Assembly (NCBI GenBank): GCA_963824985.1 | Contig: CAWGRQ010000043.1 | Location: 179,785 to 243,784 of the forward strand | Direction: 5' to 3' | Origin: JAFNAG01 sp963824985 | GTDB taxonomy: Bacteria > Acidobacteriota > UBA6911 | Length of the DNA: 64,000 nt | Shown here: positions 25,134 through 34,144 of the stretch, one piece after another | How positions within the stretch are numbered: the first letter of the stretch is position 1 | Layout: each line of letters starts with the position of its first letter | Program-made: the position numbers and the translations under genes | The notes under the pieces: model-generated | Told to the model about the DNA's origin: nothing | The model's database searches: none | Seen by the model: the letters and a program-made list of their open reading frames with translations, nothing else

Positions 25134-26028
25134 TCGGGCCTCCTGTATCGTCGCGTGGGCCCTTATGTTGGCGGCACTGCTGGGCGGGTGCAGCCCCGGA
25201 GGGCGCCAGATGCTGGATCGGGCGGATGCGAGCTGGCGCAAAGGACGCTATTACGACGCCATCCGGGAAAACGAGGAACTGTATAACTTTGAGCGCCGCG
25301 GGCGGAACGCGGCGCGCGCCCTGATGAATCTCGGGAACATCTATTATCTGAATCTGCGCCAGCTCAAGCAGGCGATCGAGTACTACAACAAACTCACCAC
25401 GGAATTTCCCGACAGCCCGGAAGCCCTCCAGGCGCGGCGGCAACTCGCCGGCATTTACGCCAAGGAAATCAATGACCCGGGCCAGGCGATCCTCGAATAC
25501 GACAAGATCCTCGCCACCCGGAACCTTGAAGATCGCAACGAGATCCTGTTCCAGAGAGCCGATGCCTACTTCAAGAATGAGGACTATTTCCGTGCCTTGC
25601 GGGAGTTGCGCAGTCTCGAGGATTCGGGAATCACCGGACATCTGGCCGACCAGGTGTCCCTTCAGATCGGCAGTATTTACCTGATTCAGAAAAAATTCGC
25701 CGACGCCGTGGCCCCCTTTCAAAAAGTGCTGACCGCGCTCTGCCTTGATTGCCGGCGGCGCGCGATCCTCAATCTGGCAGAGACTTACGAGAATCTGTTC
25801 GATTTCGATAACGCCATTGCAACTTTGAGCCGGCTGGACAAATCCCCTGAAAACGATCAATTCATACAGAGGGAAATATCCAGGATCGGCGAGAAGCGAA
25901 CGAGGATTGAGCGGGGTGACACACTGGGGCTGCCCCCCACCCGACAGAAGAGTGCCGCCAGGCCGGCGAAGGGTGGCTCCACCCCGAAGCGAATCACCAC
26001 CGGCAAGACCGGGGCGACGAAGCGATAA
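25114..26028 (+). CDS. TPR-repeat lipoprotein (BamD/YfiO-like fold)
   Basis: 304 residues from ATG 25114, overlapping gyrA by 20 bp. The signal peptide ends in a lipobox L-L-G-G-C (residues about 22-26), so it is a predicted lipoprotein. The body is a run of tetratricopeptide helices (residues about 35-260; A-L-M-N-L-G-N-I-Y-Y-L-N, E-I-L-F-Q-R-A-D-A-Y-F-K-N). The tail is basic and Pro/Lys/Thr-rich (about 270-304). The layout resembles BamD-like outer-membrane assembly lipoproteins but no diagnostic BamD feature is seen; treat as a TPR lipoprotein of unknown role. Confidence 0.8.
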   Translation: MAVKRPDRASCIVAWALMLAALLGGCSPGGRQMLDRADASWRKGRYYDAIRENEELYNFERRGRNAARALMNLGNIYYLNLRQLKQAIEYYNKLTTEFPDSPEALQARRQLAGIYAKEINDPGQAILEYDKILATRNLEDRNEILFQRADAYFKNEDYFRALRELRSLEDSGITGHLADQVSLQIGSIYLIQKKFADAVAPFQKVLTALCLDCRRRAILNLAETYENLFDFDNAIATLSRLDKSPENDQFIQREISRIGEKRTRIERGDTLGLPPTRQKSAARPAKGGSTPKRITTGKTGATKR

Positions 26029-26138
26029 CCAGTTTCTGGCGCGAAACGGCATTTGAGCTCCGACAGAAACCGGCTAACCAAGGCCCTTTTCTTTCACCCA
26101 CAAAATCTGTATATTTAATAGTTTCGGATCGTTGTGGC

Positions 26139-26167
26139 TTGACAGCCAGCGGGGGCGGGAGTAATTT
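26139..26167 (+). promoter_or_regulatory. Possible promoter of rpsU
   Basis: TTGACA (26139-26144), 17 bp, TAATTT (26162-26167). The -35 is perfect, the -10 poor. It is followed by GGAGGGAGG (26182-26190) and the TTG start of rpsU. Confidence 0.45.
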
Positions 26168-26198
26168 ATGCCCTCGTCACCGGAGGGAGGTGTTTAGC

Positions 26199-26396
26199 TT
26201 GGCGGAAGTCATCGTCAACGAAGGCGAGTCTCTTGAAAGCGCGCTGCGGCGGTTTAAGCGCAAGGTTCAGCAGGAAGACATCATCAAGGATGTTAAAAAG
26301 CATTCCTTCTATATGAAACCTGGCGAAAAGAAGCGCATCAAGCAGGCTCTGGCCCGTAAACGACTGCGTAAAAAGATGCGCGGTCTGCGTGGCTAA
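26199..26396 (+). CDS. rpsU: 30S ribosomal protein S21
   Basis: 65 residues starting at TTG 26199, eight bases after the strong ribosome site GGAGGGAGG; the more upstream ATG gives residues foreign to the family. The sequence LAEVIVNEGESLESALRRFKRKVQQ and the basic C-terminus K-K-R-I-K-Q-A-L-A-R-K-R-L-R-K-K match S21. It sits near the 3' end of 16S rRNA and helps initiation. A hairpin and T-run follow. Confidence 0.95.
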   Translation: MAEVIVNEGESLESALRRFKRKVQQEDIIKDVKKHSFYMKPGEKKRIKQALARKRLRKKMRGLRG

Positions 26397-26422
26397 TAAG
26401 ATGCGGATTCGAGCTGTCGGAA

Positions 26423-26468
26423 CCGGCCTGATGGGGAATATGCCCGGGCCGGGCCGGCAGTTTTTTTT
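26423..26468 (+). terminator. Rho-independent terminator after rpsU
   Basis: CCGGCC (26423-26428) pairs with GGCCGG (26452-26457), with further G+C pairs inside, and eight T follow at 26461-26468. It begins 27 bp past the rpsU stop. Confidence 0.7.
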
Positions 26469-26624
26469 GCCGGCGCGCATTTCTCACGTGGGTTTGTCGC
26501 AACCCAATAAATAGCGGCGTCCGCCACCAGGATTTGCTCGTGAGAGAAAACCTTTGGGATTCGGAAGATGTCCGTGTTCTTCCGTGTGCTGAGGGGAAAC
26601 ACAATCACCACTGCGAGGATATTC

Positions 26625-27797
26625 GTGACACGAAGATTTGACCGCGTGATCCTTGTGGTGCTGGATGGTGTCGGGATCGGCGAAATGCCCGACGCCGCCG
26701 AGTGGGGTGATGCCGGAAGCGATACTCTGGGACATGTCCTGGCGGCCGGCGGAGTCGAACTTCCCCATCTCGCCGAACTGGGCCTGGCATTGCTCAGGCC
26801 AGACACCCCCCTGACGGCTCCCGGGCGGGTACTCGGATCATACGGCAAGGCCGCCATACGGTCCAACGGCAAGGACACAACCGTGGGGCACTGGGAGATG
26901 GCCGGGATTCACAGCCTGAAGCCGTTCCCGACCTATCCGCATGGATTCCCCTCCCGGATCCTTATGCCGTTCGAGCAGGAGATCGGGCGCCAATCGCTCG
27001 GCAATCGCCCGGCCTCGGGGACGGAGATCATCAAGGAACTCGGCGATGAACACGTGCGCACCGGGAAGCCGATCGTTTACACTTCCGCAGATTCCGTATT
27101 CCAGATCGCCGCGCACGAGGACGTCATTCCTCTCGCCGAGCTCTACCGGATCTGCAAGGTGGCACGCAGGATACTTGATGGTCCGGATCGGGTCGGGCGC
27201 GTGATCGCGCGGCCGTTTGCGGGCGCCTCGGGCGCATATCGGCGTACCGCCAACCGAAAGGACTTCGCCGTGCCGCCGCCGGAGAACACCCTCCTCGACC
27301 ACTTGAAGCGATCCGGCCTGGCGGTGGTGGGCGTCGGCAAGGTGGCCTCTATTTTTGACGGTCTGGGCATTACCGAAGATCTGCCGGTTCACGGCAACGA
27401 CGAGAGCGTGAGCGCGACCTTGCAGGCACTGGCGCGCATTTCCCACGGATTCATCTTCAGCAATCTCGGTGATTTCGACACACTCTGGGGACACCGCAAC
27501 GACCCGGCCGGTTTTGCGCGCGGACTGGAAGCATTCGATCGGAGATTGCCGGAACTGTGCGGCGCCCTCGGTCCGCGCGATGTTCTCATCATCACCGCGG
27601 ACCACGGCTGCGATCCCACCACGCCCGGCACCGACCACTCGCGTGAATATGTGCCGATCCTGGTTTTCAGCCCGGGACTTGCCGGAGGAGTGAACCTCGG
27701 CTTGCGCACCACCCTGGCCGATATTGGTCAGACTGTAGCAGAAAACTTCGATGTCGTCCTGGCGAGGGGGGAATGCTTCCTCAGGGAACTGAAATAG
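26625..27797 (+). CDS. deoB: Phosphopentomutase
   Basis: 390 residues from GTG 26625 (VTRRFDRVILVVLDGVGIG); a start at 26568 adds 19 residues that look unlike the family. Metal-binding Asp in V-L-D-G-V-G-I-G, the phosphorylated Thr in K-D-T-T-V-G-H-W-E, D-T-L-W-G-H-R-N-D, and I-I-T-A-D-H-G-C-D-P-T plus T-D-H-S-R-E-Y-V-P complete the alkaline-phosphatase-type site. DeoB interconverts (deoxy)ribose 1- and 5-phosphate in nucleoside salvage. It runs tail-to-tail into hpt with a 17 bp overlap. Confidence 0.95.
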   Translation: MTRRFDRVILVVLDGVGIGEMPDAAEWGDAGSDTLGHVLAAGGVELPHLAELGLALLRPDTPLTAPGRVLGSYGKAAIRSNGKDTTVGHWEMAGIHSLKPFPTYPHGFPSRILMPFEQEIGRQSLGNRPASGTEIIKELGDEHVRTGKPIVYTSADSVFQIAAHEDVIPLAELYRICKVARRILDGPDRVGRVIARPFAGASGAYRRTANRKDFAVPPPENTLLDHLKRSGLAVVGVGKVASIFDGLGITEDLPVHGNDESVSATLQALARISHGFIFSNLGDFDTLWGHRNDPAGFARGLEAFDRRLPELCGALGPRDVLIITADHGCDPTTPGTDHSREYVPILVFSPGLAGGVNLGLRTTLADIGQTVAENFDVVLARGECFLRELK

Positions 27798-28353
27798 TTC
27801 CGGGCGGCAACACCAGCTCACAGATGTAGGGAAGATTCCGATAGCGCTGATCGTAATCGAGCCCGTAACCCACGAGAAACCTGTCGGGCACCTCGAATCC
27901 CACATAATCTGCGCGCACCGCGATCCGGCGGCGTGACGGTTTGTTGAGCATGGTCACGATCCGCAGTGATCGCGGGTGCCGGGATTGCAGGTTCTCCAAA
28001 AGGTAATGTAGGGTCAGGCCGGTGTCGAGGATGTCCTCCACCAGCAGGACGTCTTTTCCCTCCACGCTCTCGTCCAGGTCCTTCAGAATGCGAACTTCGC
28101 CGCTGCTTTTGGTTCCCGATCCATAACTGCCGACCGCGATAAAATCCAGAGAAATATCCAGGCTGATGGCCCGGACCAGATCGGCATGAAAAATGCTGGC
28201 CCCTTTCAGAACCCCGATCAGGTGAGGAATCCTCCCCTCATAACCCGCGGTAATCTGGGCGCCTAGCTCCCGGACCCGGTCGCAAATCGCCTCCGCGTCG
28301 AACAGGACCGTGCCGAGCATCTGGTTGCGGCGTGTATTCTCATCGACGGCCAT
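27781..28353 (-). CDS. hpt: Hypoxanthine phosphoribosyltransferase
   Basis: 190 residues. The PRPP-binding motif V-L-L-V-E-D-I-L-D-T-G-L-T-L and the flexible-loop S-Y-G-S-G-T-K-S-S-G match bacterial Hpt, which salvages hypoxanthine (and guanine) to nucleotides with PRPP. The C-terminal F-L-V-G-Y-G-L-D-Y-D-Q-R-Y-R-N-L-P-Y-I is typical. Its 3' end overlaps deoB; both are nucleoside salvage genes, which makes the convergent pair functionally coherent. Confidence 0.95.
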   Translation of the reverse strand: MAVDENTRRNQMLGTVLFDAEAICDRVRELGAQITAGYEGRIPHLIGVLKGASIFHADLVRAISLDISLDFIAVGSYGSGTKSSGEVRILKDLDESVEGKDVLLVEDILDTGLTLHYLLENLQSRHPRSLRIVTMLNKPSRRRIAVRADYVGFEVPDRFLVGYGLDYDQRYRNLPYICELVLPPGTISVP

Positions 28354-28565
28354 GCAGCCTCCTTGCCGGATATTGAGCTGCTCCGGTGAAACGTTTTGCG
28401 CCCAGGGTCGGGACTCCTCCCGTATTCACACCTTGGAGGTATCTTTATCACAAAGCGCACCGGAAGGGAACGCGCTGCGATAGCGCTTGATGAGGGGAGC
28501 GCGATAGACTACATTTTTCTTCCGCGGAATAGAAAGGGGACTTCCGGTCGCCGGGGGATACTGCC

Positions 28566-29771
28566 ATGATCGAGAGACGGAAATCGGTGCCGGTGCGGGT
28601 GGGCAAAGTCCTGATCGGCGGTGACGCGCCGGTCGTCGTGCAATCAATGACGAATACCGCTACCGAAGAAGCCGCTGCGACGGCGCGACAGGTTGCCGCC
28701 CTGGCCGCCGCCGGCTCCGAGCTGGTGCGGATTACGGTCAACACCCCGGCGGCCGCGCAGGCGGTCCCGGAGATCATGGCGCGGCTGGCGGACCTCGGTG
28801 TGGACGTTCCGGTCATCGGGGATTTTCACTATAACGGGCATCTGCTGCTCACTCAATTCCCGGCGTGCGCCCGGGCGCTCGCCAAATATCGCATCAATCC
28901 TGGAAATGTCGGGGCCGGCCGGCATCGCGATGAGAACTTCCGCCGCCTGATAGACATCGCCGTTGAAAACGACATCCCGGTGCGCATCGGCGTGAACTGG
29001 GGTTCCCTCGACCAGGCCGTTCTCGCAAGGTTGATGGACCGCAATCGCGCGCAGGCGGCGCCCCTTCCGGCGCGTACCATCATGATCGAGGCAATGACCG
29101 CAAGCGGCCTGGAGTCGGCGCGCCTGGCCGAGGATTACGGATTGGCCCGCGATCACATCATTCTGAGCGCCAAGGTTTCCGGCGTGCAGGACCTTATCGA
29201 GGTGTACCGCCTGCTGGCGGGACAGTGCCAGTATGCACTGCATCTCGGACTTACCGAGGCCGGCATGGGGGCAAGGGGAATCGTAGCGTCCACCGCCGGG
29301 CTCGCGGTGCTGCTTCTGGAGGGGATCGGGGACACGATCCGCGTATCGCTTACCCCCGCCCCCGGCGGCGACCGTGCGGATGAAGTGCGGGTAGCGCAAC
29401 AGATCCTCCAGACACTGGAGATCCGGAGCTTCATGCCTCAGGTTTCCGCCTGTCCCGGCTGCGGCCGGACCACCTCGACTTTTTTCCAGGAAATGGCCGA
29501 CCGGATCGATGGCCACCTGAAATCGCGGATGAGGGAATGGCGGAACTGCCGGCCGGGTGTCGAAAAACTTAAGGTCGCCGTGATGGGGTGTGTGGTAAAC
29601 GGTCCCGGCGAATCGAAGCATGCCAATATCGGAATTTCCCTGCCCGGATCCGGGGATGAGCCCAAGGCGCCGGTGTATGTCGATGGCAGCCTGATGACCA
29701 CGCTGCGTGGTGACTCCATCATCGCCGATTTCCTCGATATCCTGGACCGTTATGTTGAATCTCACTACTGA
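28566..29771 (+). CDS. ispG: 4-hydroxy-3-methylbut-2-en-1-yl diphosphate synthase (GcpE)
   Basis: 401 residues. TIM barrel with V-V-V-Q-S-M-T-N-T near the start and the C-terminal Fe-S domain with Cys in S-A-C-P-G-C-G-R-T and G-C-V-V-N-G-P-G-E. IspG converts MEcPP to HMBPP in the non-mevalonate isoprenoid pathway. Length fits the short bacterial form. The insertion found in plant and some bacterial forms is absent. A GGGGGA site lies just before the ATG. Confidence 0.96.
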   Translation: MIERRKSVPVRVGKVLIGGDAPVVVQSMTNTATEEAAATARQVAALAAAGSELVRITVNTPAAAQAVPEIMARLADLGVDVPVIGDFHYNGHLLLTQFPACARALAKYRINPGNVGAGRHRDENFRRLIDIAVENDIPVRIGVNWGSLDQAVLARLMDRNRAQAAPLPARTIMIEAMTASGLESARLAEDYGLARDHIILSAKVSGVQDLIEVYRLLAGQCQYALHLGLTEAGMGARGIVASTAGLAVLLLEGIGDTIRVSLTPAPGGDRADEVRVAQQILQTLEIRSFMPQVSACPGCGRTTSTFFQEMADRIDGHLKSRMREWRNCRPGVEKLKVAVMGCVVNGPGESKHANIGISLPGSGDEPKAPVYVDGSLMTTLRGDSIIADFLDILDRYVESHY

Positions 29772-29772
29772 C

Positions 29773-29863
29773 GGGGACAGTCACCACTGTCCCCGAGGCG
29801 CCGCAAACCGGATGCCGCGATCAATCCGGAGTCGTTCACTCATGGACAGTGGTGACTGTCCCC
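29773..29863. repeat. Inverted-repeat element with GGGGACAGTCACC ends
   Basis: GGGGACAGTCACCACTGTCC (29773-29792) is the exact reverse complement of GGACAGTGGTGACTGTCCCC (29844-29863), and each arm is itself a hairpin (GGGGACAG/CTGTCCCC). About 50 bp lies between. It fills the gap between ispG and aspS. Ends of this type accompany REP-type repeats mobilised by Y1 transposases in many bacteria; no such transposase is in this window. Confidence 0.75.
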
Positions 29864-29878
29864 GATGGATGGGACATT

Positions 29879-31641
29879 ATGCTCAAGACACACAATGGCG
29901 GCGAACTGAGGGCTTCCGACATCGGGCAGACCGTGGCGCTTGCCGGATGGGTGCAGCGGCGCCGCGATCTCGGAGGGCTCATCTTTATCGACCTGCGGGA
30001 CCGGTCGGGCTTGATTCAGATCCACATCGATCAGGAATCGGGCGCCTGTTATGGCGTTGCCGAGAAGCTGCGCAACGAGTTTGTCATCAGGGTCGTCGGC
30101 GTGGTGCGCGCGCGGCCCGAAGGGATGATCAACCCGGCCATGGTTACCGGCGAGATCGAAGTCCGGGCTCACTCCCTCGAGATTCTCAATCCTTCCAAGC
30201 CTCTTCCCATCGCGGTAGATGACGATGGGTACCGGACCGACGAAAGCCTGCGCCTGAAATACCGCTATCTCGATCTCCGGAGAGGCCGGCTGCAGAAAAA
30301 CCTGGCGCTGCGGCACAAAACGATCAAGTTCATCCGCGACTATCTCGACGGTCAGGGTTTCTATGAAATCGAGACTCCGATCATGATCAAGGCCACGCCG
30401 GAAGGGGCGCGTGACTATGTCGTGCCCAGCCGCGTCCAGCCGGGGAAGTTTTACGCGCTTCCTCAGAGCCCGCAGCAGCTCAAGCAGCTGCTTATGGTGG
30501 CCGGCTATGAGCGCTACTTTCAGATTGCGCGCTGCATGCGGGATGAGGATCTGCGCGGTGATCGCCAGCCGGAATTTACGCAACTCGATCTCGAGATGTC
30601 GTTTGTCGATCGGGAAGATGTGCTTGCCGTGGTTGAAGGCATGGTCAAGGGACTCGTGCCCGCGGTCACCCCGCACAAACGCCTGTTTGATCCCTTTCCG
30701 AAACTGACGCTATCAGGAGGCCATGGCCCGGTTCGGCACCGACAAACCGGATCTGCGGTTCGGCATGGAGCTGGTCGATGTCACCGCGATGTTCCGCGAT
30801 TCGGACTTCAGGCTCTTTGCCGAAGCCGCGCGTTCGGGATCTTTGGTCAAGGCGATCAAGGCGCCCGGGTGCGCCCAGTACTCACGCAAGGACCTCGATA
30901 CGCTGACCGAACAGGTCAAGGCCTGGGGCGCCAGGGGGCTGGCGACGCTCGCCTGGACTTCCGCGGGGCTAAAAGGAAGCATCGCCAAGACCCTCGGCGA
31001 GGGGAATGCGGCCGAACTGCGCGCGCAGAATGGAGGCCGGTGAAGGGGATTTGGTCTGTCTGATTGCGGAGCAGGCAGCGTCGGCGGATAAAGTGCTCGG
31101 CAACCTTCGCCTCGAATTTCGCGACCGCTTGAAACTCGCGCCGCCGGATCTGCTGGCCTTCGCATGGGTCGTCGATTTCCCCATGTTTGAATGGGACGAG
31201 GAAAGACAGATGTGGAATTTCACGCACCATCCCTTCACCATGCCCAAGGAGGAACATCTCGACCAGCTCGAAAGCGATCCCGGATCGGTTATGAGCAATG
31301 CCTACGATCTGGTCTGCAACGGGTACGAGCTGTCGAGCGGCAGCATCCGTATCCACCGCCGCGACGTGCAGGCCCGCATTTTCAGACGCCTCGGGTACAG
31401 CGACGAGGAGGCCATCAAGCGCTTCGGGCATATGCTGGAAGCATTCGAGTACGGTGCGCCGCCCCATGGCGGGATGGCGCCGGGGATCGACCGCCTGGTA
31501 ATGCTCCTGGCCGATGAGCCCAACATCCGCGAAGTCATCGCTTTTCCGAAAACGGCGAGCGGCACCGACCTGATGTTCGACGCCCCATCGGATATCGAGC
31601 CGAAACACCTGAAGGAGCTCCACCTCGAGATTACCGGATAG
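29879..31641 (+). pseudogene. aspS: Aspartyl-tRNA synthetase, two frameshifts
   Basis: Three frames are needed to read one full AspRS. Frame A (29879 to about 30710) has the OB-fold anticodon domain and motif 2 R-C-M-R-D-E-D-L-R-G-D-R-Q-P-E-F-T-Q. Frame B (about 30713-31030; MARFGTDKPDLRFG...) and frame C (about 31031-31641; G-E-G-D-L-V, FAWVVDFPMFEW, motif 3 G-x-A-P-G-I-D-R-L) complete it. One extra base near 30711 and one near 31034 explain the shifts. AspRS is essential, so these are most likely sequence errors; the true gene should be about 587 residues. The conserved residues suggest the enzyme works. The ATG at 29879 is the likely start. Confidence 0.88.
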
Positions 31642-32287
31642 GAGTCCGTCCGGTCGAGGCGGGTTCGACCTCCCGGGCAAACCCGAAGAGTACCGGGCCA
31701 TCGCGCAGTCGCGCGCGCGGGGAGGTACGCCCTATCAGGGGCCCGACGAAAATCGCATGCTCCGCGATCGGACCCGTCATTTGGGAACGCGGCTCTACGA
31801 TGCGGTCGATCTGGCCGTCACGGAACGATTCGACAGGCTCCCGGGCCGGAAAGCCATGCTGCTGTCTACCGACGGGGTGGATACCGGGAGCCGGCTGGCC
31901 AATCTGGAAAGCTCGCTCGCGAGGATCGAAGAATCGGACGTGATGGCTTACGTGGTCCATTACGATACGCCGGTGCCGAAAGTCGCCAACCGCGAAGCGA
32001 TGAAGGGAATGACCGCAGCCTATGCGCGGGGCGCCGAATACCTGCGCCAGCTGGCGGCGCATAGCGGAGGGCGCCTGTTCAAGGCCTCGACGGACACCGG
32101 CTTCCGGGAAGCCTTCACAACCATCGCGGAAGAAATGGGCCATCAGTATACCCTGTGCTACTACGCGCGAGGACCTCTGAATGACCCATCATTTCGCCGC
32201 ATTCAAGTCAAGGTCGACAAGCCGGGCGTGAAGATTCGCGCGCGCGCAGGGTACCGCCCGGTTGCGAAATCATCTGCCGCGAAATGA
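31642..32287 (+). pseudogene. 5'-truncated VWFA-related protein (acidobacterial type)
   Basis: An open frame continues from aspS without its own start; from 31643 it encodes R-A-I-A-Q-S-R-A-R-G-G-T-P-Y-Q-G, then GRKAMLLSTDGVDTGSRL, AYVVHYDTP and a C-terminus M-G-H-Q-Y-T-L-C-Y-Y-A-R-G, F-R-R-I-Q-V-K-V, K-I-R-A-R-A-G-Y-R-P. This is the C-terminal two thirds of the von Willebrand A-like domain expanded in Acidobacteriota. The signal peptide and the D-x-S-x-S metal site are missing. The first ATG in the frame is 31757. It is best read as a remnant, although it could still be translated from 31757. Confidence 0.65.
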
Positions 32288-32329
32288 CGATTGGGATCTG
32301 GGGATCCGGTGCCGGGCCTGAATATGTAA

Positions 32330-32551
32330 TTGAAACCGGGATATTTCCGCAACGAGCGTCGCGACTTCCTCCTGGCGACATTCCCGATTGCCGACCTGAC
32401 CCGGAGTGCTCCATTTCCCATCGTCTTTTCGCAGATTGAGGATGGGGACGGCTATGTGACGCAGTTCATATTGATCGGCGCCGCCGGAGCAGCGGGCGCG
32501 ACACTCAGCTTTTACGGGGAGGATGGCAAGCCGCTGCCGGTCGGGAAGTAG
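32330..32551 (+). pseudogene. C-terminal remnant of a secreted beta-domain protein
   Basis: The last 50 residues of a short open frame read F-P-I-V-F-S-Q-I-E-D-G-D-G-Y-V-T-Q-F-I-L, then G-A-T-L-S-F-Y-G-E-D-G-K-P-L-P-V-G. This pattern (ADGxGYxTQFxL...GxLxFYxxxGxPL) is a repeated C-terminal domain of acidobacterial secreted proteins. The preceding residues do not fit and no start is convincing, so only the end of a gene seems to be left. Confidence 0.5.
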
Positions 32552-32695
32552 CAGAGAGAAAGAGGAGATGCAAGATTGTTCATTAAATGGTACGGGGACT
32601 GACGACGGCAATTGTTGAAAGCTCATCGGAAAGCGCAAGCAGAGGCTTTCTCGGCGGGCGTAGCCCCCTTTTTCCGCAGGTCGCCCCTGCAATAT

Positions 32696-32880
32696 CCTAG
32701 CGGGAGTTTACTGAGGACAACGAATTCCGTTGTGGCAAATCGTTGATTATCCAGACGATATCTCATTAACAGGAGTATTACCCCATTAGCATGGGTAATA
32801 CAAATTGGCATGAGCTAAGTCCTGTGAAATCAATATCAGTATCGTCCAGTTGTGTCCGTTCCCAGTAAACTCCCGCTAGG
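32696..32880. mobile_element. 185 bp non-coding element with perfect 18 bp inverted ends
   Basis: CCTAGCGGGAGTTTACTG (32696-32713) and CAGTAAACTCCCGCTAGG (32863-32880) are exact inverse repeats bounding 149 bp of clearly lower G+C with no gene. This is the form of a MITE or solo insertion-element derivative. Target duplication is not obvious (flanks AATAT and TGTCA). The wider 32552-33230 gap has nothing else recognised. Confidence 0.7.
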
Positions 32881-33230
32881 TGTCACAGCACTTATCCTCA
32901 ATAATCCCTGTAAGTTAGTGGCGATATTCCGAGAAGCAAATATTCCAGGCCCCGTTCTCTCGCGGAACTGGCTTTTCGCGCCAGCGGGCAGAGCCTGTTT
33001 GGGCAGCTGAGACTCTTCATTGCTCTTGCACTGTGTCAATCGCGGAGGAGATCGCCTGAAAGTGAACCTCAAACTATAGCACGCATGCGAGTTACGTTCT
33101 GGCTGCCAGCGTTCAATGATGGAAGCGCCGAGATATTCATTGTTACATTGACATTAACAAATAGCTTGGTCGACAATGTAATATGGTTCAAAACAGGGAA
33201 TTCACACCTTGGGTGCATTAGAGGCATATC

Positions 33231-33725
33231 ATGAAAGCTGACCGGAGACATGTTGACATCAAAGTAGCAGATGAAACCTGGATTGCGGCGGCGCTTCTGC
33301 ATCGTGAGAATCCGACGCGGGCCGATTTCACCATTAGCGAGATAGTTGCTCGGGCGCAGAAGGAAAACATCTATGGGATCCTTAGGCCAGGCCTGCGCGT
33401 GCACGCAACAGTCCATTGCGTTGCGAATCGGTCTCCCAATCCCGGCCGTTATCGCATGCTTTTCGCGACCGGAAGGTCAACGCGCCGCCTTTTTCATCCC
33501 GGCGACTCATACGATCCGGCACGCGAGGGGGGTAAGACCGTTCCCGAGCGCAGCGAAATACCTCCCGAATATCGTCCGTTGCTGGACTGGCATCAAGCCG
33601 CCTACGCAGGATTGCAACGGGACCGAAAAGACTCAATTCTTGGCCTTCGGGGCCTCGGACGTGAACTATGGGCTGACGAAGATGCGGACTCATATGTGAA
33701 ACGCCTGAGGGAGGGCTGGCGATGA
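33231..33725 (+). CDS. Uncharacterised protein, likely partner of the PIN toxin
   Basis: 164 residues, overlapping the PIN gene by 4 bp (ATGA). The middle shows a compact pattern: E-T-W-I-A-A-A-L-L-H-R-E-N-P, F-T-I-S-E-I-V-A-R-A, R-P-G-L-R-V-H-A-T-V-H-C-V-A-N, P-N-P-G-R-Y-R-M-L, R-R-L-F-H-P-G-D, then I-P-P-E-Y-R-P-L-L. The first part could be a winged helix (I-S-E-I-V...G-L-R-V-H). It has no known antitoxin fold that I recognise. Its position suggests antitoxin and operon regulator. Base composition is slightly lower in G+C than the neighbours. Confidence 0.6.
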   Translation: MKADRRHVDIKVADETWIAAALLHRENPTRADFTISEIVARAQKENIYGILRPGLRVHATVHCVANRSPNPGRYRMLFATGRSTRRLFHPGDSYDPAREGGKTVPERSEIPPEYRPLLDWHQAAYAGLQRDRKDSILGLRGLGRELWADEDADSYVKRLREGWR

Positions 33726-34144
33726 GCCGGGTTTATTGGGATACAAACCTCTTCATCTACTTAATTGAGGACCAAGGAGATCGCGGCCGTCGCGTCGCGG
33801 ATCTGGCAGAGCGAATGATCGAGCGCGGTGACCATCTATACACCTCGGTGTTAACCCTTGGAGAAGTTCTGGTCAAGCCCCTGGAGAAGAAAAAGCAAGA
33901 CCTTTGTGATGCCTACGAAACCCTGTTTTCATCCAATGTGGTTCTTGTCCCATTCGACAGGGCGGCAGCACGGATCTACGCAAATATCAGGCAGGATCGA
34001 ACCATCTCGCCGCCGGATGCCATCCAGCTGAGTTGTGCTGCTGTGGCACACATTGACCTGTTTGTAACAAATGACGATCGCTTGAGTCGGAAAAAGATTT
34101 CCGGCATCCAGTTTCTCGCCTCACTCGAAAAAACATTCCTATGA
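33722..34144 (+). CDS. PIN-domain ribonuclease (VapC-like toxin)
   Basis: 140 residues. The PIN metal site is complete: D in V-Y-W-D-T-N-L-F-I-Y, E in T-L-G-E-V-L-V-K, and D-A-I-Q-L near residue 100 plus D in T-N-D-D-R-L. PIN toxins cut RNA, often tRNA or rRNA. It overlaps the upstream gene by 4 bp, so both are expressed together. The partner is not a usual VapB, which makes the pair unusual. Confidence 0.85.
   Translation: MSRVYWDTNLFIYLIEDQGDRGRRVADLAERMIERGDHLYTSVLTLGEVLVKPLEKKKQDLCDAYETLFSSNVVLVPFDRAAARIYANIRQDRTISPPDAIQLSCAAVAHIDLFVTNDDRLSRKKISGIQFLASLEKTFL

Noticed and set aside
26838..27905. 355-codon open frame opposite deoB
   Set aside because: Antisense shadow; it also crosses the hpt end and shows no family features.
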